Shown: in pieces, positions 40,476-41,971 of the stretch | How the letters are laid out: each line of letters opens with the position of its first letter | Position numbering within the stretch: position 1 is the stretch's first letter | Source: Deltaproteobacteria bacterium | Lineage (GTDB): Bacteria > Desulfobacterota > GWC2-55-46 | Length of the DNA stretch: 41,971 bases | Direction: 5' to 3' | Assembly: GCA_016213015.1 (NCBI GenBank) | Contig: JACRCE010000104.1 | Span: 1 to 41,971, forward strand | Notes under the pieces: model-generated | Database searches by the model: none | Seen by the model: only the letters and a program-made list of their open reading frames with translations | What the model was told of the DNA's origin: nothing | Position numbers and translations under genes: made by a program

Positions 40476-41971
40476 TGCGCCGCCGACGGCCCCTCCACCC
40501 TGTAGAGCGTCGCGTAGGCGTTCTTCCACAGCCGTTTCCAGTTGGCGGGCGGATCCGCGGCGAATTCAGGCTCCTTGTACCCGTAATCGTGCGTAAGCCA
40601 CATGCTCACGTTGACCTTGAGCCAGTCCATGCGGAAGGCGTCAACGAGCACGAGGCTGTTGACCGGCACGTCAATCGTCTTCATCTCCTCGAAGTTCACC
40701 ACGTTGGGATTGGCTGGATACCCTTGGAAGAACTCGATGCTCTTTGCCGTCAGCGGGTCGGTGTAGACCGTATCCGACGGCTTGATCAATTTTACCGCGT
40801 TTTTCAATTCATAAGCCGGTCTTGAGCGCTCCATGCCTTTTAAGGTATAGAATGTTGTGTATCCGCTTATCGCTATGACGATTGACGTAACCGTAAGCCC
40901 CCAGAAGAGGCGCTCCCTTGTCGCATCGGTCCCGATGCCGTCCCCTGAGCCGGGAAATAGTTTAACGATGAGCCCGGCCGTAAGGAGCGTCGCCGGGAGC
41001 ATTATCTGATGCAGATACCGTTCAAGGAGCACGAGCGGCGTGTATGACGCGAAGGAGCAGGTGAAGAAGTTGTACATCAATACCAGCGTTATGAGCCAGA
41101 GCGCAGGGAAGGCGAATCTCTTGTCCCTCCAGTACAGGCCGTATGCGGACGCTATAAGGCCGATAAAGGGCAGGTAAAGATACCTGTCGTTGAACAGTAT
41201 GGTCGTGGGGCCGCTCACGAACAGCCGCTTGACGAGCGCCTTTGCGTGGCTCGCCCCTGCCGGCCAGCCGAACCTCGACCCTTCGTAGAAGAGGTACGCC
41301 TTTGTCTGCATGAAGCTTCTTTCGTTCTCGTGCATCCTCAGCATGAAATCCCCCCTGATGTAATGGTAAACGGCCATCTCACAGAGGAGCATCGCGCCGG
41401 AGGCTATTGCGACGCCTATCCATAACGGCAGGTAGGACCTGAAGCCCCCTCTTATGAACGACAGGATCATCATCATGCCGGTGAACGGGACAAGATAGGC
41501 TATGGACTCTTTTGAAAGCCACGACAGGCCGAATAAAAGCCCGGCAAACGCCCCGCCGATGAAAAGGCGCGAGCCGGAAAAGTGTTTGTCCGAGTATATA
41601 AGCCAGAGTATGACGGCTACGCCGGCCGAGCCGTAGAAACTTGCTATGATGTCGGGCAGGAACGAGGTAGCGTACCAGACGTCAACCGGAAATATCGCCC
41701 ACAAGAGCGCGGCAATCAGACCGGCTCTGCCTCCGAACAACAGGCGGCCGGTAAGATACGCAAGCGGTATGCCGGCCAGCGACAACAAAAACGGATAGGC
41801 AGCGAGCGACGCCTCATTTATGCCGAACACCCGGAATATTACGGCGAGCGGCGCTATGAGCGCCATCCTGTACGGCAGATGCGCCGGCGCGTTGAAGCTC
41901 GTTATGTAATTCTCCTGAACGAAGGAGGTGAAGTTGCCGTTGGCCAGCGCGTTGGCCAGACGCGCATATTC
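40472..41971 (-). CDS. GT39-like (ArnT/PMT-type) membrane glycosyltransferase, 5' end cut by window edge
   Basis: At least 499 residues are visible; the frame stays open to the window's last base, so the start lies outside. Many hydrophobic segments surround loops typical of the GT-C dolichyl/undecaprenyl-phosphate sugar transferases: the visible N-terminal part has YITSFNAPAHLPYRMA, followed by LIAALLWAIFPVDVWYA and LSWLSKESIAYLVPF. A C-terminal soluble region includes DTVYTDPLTAKSIEFF. It would move a sugar from a polyprenyl-phosphate donor onto an acceptor on the periplasmic side. First visible gene of the EPS operon. Confidence 0.85.
   Translation of the reverse strand, partial: EYARLANALANGNFTSFVQENYITSFNAPAHLPYRMALIAPLAVIFRVFGINEASLAAYPFLLSLAGIPLAYLTGRLLFGGRAGLIAALLWAIFPVDVWYATSFLPDIIASFYGSAGVAVILWLIYSDKHFSGSRLFIGGAFAGLLFGLSWLSKESIAYLVPFTGMMMILSFIRGGFRSYLPLWIGVAIASGAMLLCEMAVYHYIRGDFMLRMHENERSFMQTKAYLFYEGSRFGWPAGASHAKALVKRLFVSGPTTILFNDRYLYLPFIGLIASAYGLYWRDKRFAFPALWLITLVLMYNFFTCSFASYTPLVLLERYLHQIMLPATLLTAGLIVKLFPGSGDGIGTDATRERLFWGLTVTSIVIAISGYTTFYTLKGMERSRPAYELKNAVKLIKPSDTVYTDPLTAKSIEFFQGYPANPNVVNFEEMKTIDVPVNSLVLVDAFRMDWLKVNVSMWLTHDYGYKEPEFAADPPANWKRLWKNAYATLYRVEGPSAAQ

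Overview
The window looks like a chromosomal segment of a Gram-negative, probably anaerobic or metal-respiring bacterium with PEP-CTERM/exosortase biology. The evidence is outer-membrane-type proteins, lipoboxes, hexaheme c-type cytochromes, a PrsK/PrsR two-component pair and sigma-54 promoters. Nitrospirota or Desulfobacterota would fit, but nothing here settles the phylum. No rRNA, tRNA, CRISPR array or replication origin was seen.

Left part (about 450-9800, + strand): a putative extracellular electron-transfer locus. Two secreted hexaheme cytochromes (655-1947 and 5060-6259) share the CXXCH order, length and local motifs of Geobacter OmcS, the filament-forming 'nanowire' cytochrome. Between them lie two secreted NHL beta-propeller proteins, the first with a C-terminal OmpA/Pal-type peptidoglycan-binding domain. 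A membrane-anchored TPR protein and a membrane diguanylate cyclase (GGEEF plus I-site) follow.

Middle (9800-23000): a discoidin-like PEP-CTERM protein (+), an aldehyde dehydrogenase (+) and a second PEP-CTERM protein (-). Both PEP-CTERM genes have a well-spaced sigma-54 promoter, and each has a pair of related 17-bp boxes upstream. The matching regulators are in the window: PrsR (sigma-54 activator) and PrsK (membrane histidine kinase). PrsR heads a set with a UDP-HexNAc dehydrogenase and an epimerase. prsK and prsR, usually neighbours, are separated by a vapBC module and two MITE-like repeats. VapC has Asn where an acidic catalytic residue is expected. A beta-barrel protein and an Fn3-like lipoprotein follow on +.

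Right part (22949-41971, all - strand): a tightly packed exopolysaccharide operon, read from the right edge. It encodes a GT39-like membrane glycosyltransferase (cut by the edge), two alpha/alpha-barrel glycan-degrading-type proteins, a nitroreductase-family protein, three GT4 glycosyltransferases and an O-antigen ligase/Wzy-like protein. It also encodes a hexapeptide acyltransferase, a PLP fold-III decarboxylase, an ATP-grasp ligase, a CE4 deacetylase, three secreted lectin/lyase-like proteins, a methyltransferase and a DUF218 protein. Most junctions are ATGA overlaps or gaps of a few bases. The one clear internal gap carries a perfect CRP-type palindrome. No exosortase is visible; it presumably lies outside.

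The window is rich in short non-coding mobile repeats: a TA-flanked 142-bp element, an element with GCTGAAAAA-type ends, a 70-bp palindromic unit nested in both, a 141-bp near-complete palindrome, GAACCGTGA repeats and GCCGTCAGGAG hairpins. Several sit at gene edges and alter starts, stops or operon spacing.
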